64,000 bases of DNA. Origin: Candidatus Sulfurimonas marisnigri (GTDB lineage: Bacteria; Campylobacterota; Campylobacteria; Campylobacterales; Sulfurimonadaceae). Under the pieces are notes generated by a model, which saw only the letters and a program-made list of their open reading frames with translations, ran no database searches and was not told where the DNA came from. Position 1 is the first letter of the stretch; each line of letters opens with the position of its first letter. The translations under genes were made by a program, and so were the position numbers. Of the stretch, positions 63,511 through 64,000 are shown in pieces. Location: NCBI RefSeq assembly GCF_015265475.1, contig NZ_CP054493.1, positions 1,860,001 to 1,924,000 on the forward strand, given 5' to 3'.

Positions 63511-64000
63511 TTATTTTTTATCAAACTTAATATCATTACCGATACTTACAGCTTCTTTTATATCTTCTATATTTTTATCTATCAACTTTATTGAGTATGG
63601 TTTTTCTTTATGGACAACTCTTATATCTTTAAGCTTTACACTGCTGCCATCATACTCAAAAATTGCTTCTGGTGTTAAGTTTTTAAAGTTTCTTTTGAAG
63701 TTTATATGCTCTTTTTTACTTATTTTTATAGAAACATCTTGTTCAAAATCTAACTTTCCTTCAAAAGATAAACTTGCAGAAAAATAACCTTTTCTTTTGT
63801 TATATTTAAATTTCGTAAGGATTGGTTTTCCCCAAGTTATTTCAAGAGCTTGTTTCAAGACTCTATCTTCAAGATGTTTTCTAGTTGATGGTTTTGGAAT
63901 AGTATGCATCTCCTTCTCAACCAATTTTGAAACCAAACTATTAAAACTTAAACCATTATGATGTCCTGCTCTTGCACATCTCACATAGTGATTACTCTCT
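63511..64000 (-). CDS. Uncharacterised protein, 3' part only
   Basis: The minus frame is open from 63511 to the right edge, so the true start is probably outside the window; GTG at 63984 is possible but has no good ribosome binding site. About 163 residues are visible. They contain RCARAGHHNGLSFN, then a lysine-rich beta-strand region (GYFSASLSFEGKLDFEQDVSIKI, given in part). I see no catalytic motif and do not recognise the family. It stands 19 bases upstream of greA on the same strand. Confidence 0.6.
   Translation of the reverse strand, partial: ESNHYVRCARAGHHNGLSFNSLVSKLVEKEMHTIPKPSTRKHLEDRVLKQALEITWGKPILTKFKYNKRKGYFSASLSFEGKLDFEQDVSIKISKKEHINFKRNFKNLTPEAIFEYDGSSVKLKDIRVVHKEKPYSIKLIDKNIEDIKEAVSIGNDIKFDKK

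Overview
The window reads as chromosomal DNA of a free-living, chemolithotrophic Campylobacterota (epsilonproteobacterium), most like Sulfurimonas or a close relative. The grounds are low GC with AT-rich spacers, a napAGHBFLD-type periplasmic nitrate reductase operon without napC, a CheA with a fused receiver domain next to CheV, a bifunctional ispDF, an HP1021/Cj1608-type orphan response regulator, malate:quinone oxidoreductase, and gene orders that match Campylobacter (ispDF, response regulator, sulfurylase-like, pgpA; and cheW, cheA, cheV, phosphoesterase, greA). No tRNA, rRNA, CRISPR array, insertion sequence or phage gene was seen. Genes are tightly packed and no gene-free stretch exceeds 300 bases.

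Layout. 1-3545 (minus): the 5' part of a TRIC-family channel gene, metK, and an autoinducer-2 processing pair, lsrK and an lsrG-like gene. 3546-3765: a non-coding leader rich in inverted repeats, including a mutually exclusive hairpin pair that can mask the glnD ribosome binding site. 3766-10044 (plus): glnD, glmS and a diguanylate cyclase with a c-type haem motif. 10105-12744 (minus): mrp and thiC. 12936-17234 (plus): ispDF, the atypical response regulator, a divergent ATP-sulfurylase homologue, pgpA and a lipoprotein. 17332-20398 (minus): a TorD-like chaperone, a polyferredoxin, a degenerate shikimate-dehydrogenase-like protein and an unknown protein. This looks like a maturation or electron-transfer module with no catalytic subunit beside it.

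20469-31848: housekeeping and accessory genes, namely an MscS channel, gdhA, a CopD-like membrane protein, a chemoreceptor with a CZB domain, a periplasmic rhodanese, an orphan RND pump, a DUF445 protein and an S4-domain protein. 32122-42486: cspA with promoter and terminator, the ackA/pta pair, a YchJ-like protein, a GNAT protein, mqo, an ABC-F ATPase followed by a compact string of small genes ending in a SUI1-like factor, and a second diguanylate cyclase.

42644-52702 (plus) is a nitrate respiration region: a Crp/Fnr-family regulator overlapping a PilJ/NIT-type membrane sensor with no kinase, a palindromic Fnr-like site 41.5 bases before the inferred napA start point, and then napA, G, H, B, F, L, a PAS protein, napD and two unknown small genes. 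52674-64000 (minus): pepP, an Mla-type phospholipid transport operon, the cheV-cheAY-cheW core, an LpxH-like phosphoesterase, argC, greA and the 3' part of an unknown gene.

The items most worth following are the glnD leader switch, the degenerate AroE-like protein in the TorD/ferredoxin operon, the nitrate sensor/regulator pair with its operator, and the AI-2 kinase/isomerase pair beside metK. All product assignments come from reading motifs and recalled family features; no database search was run.
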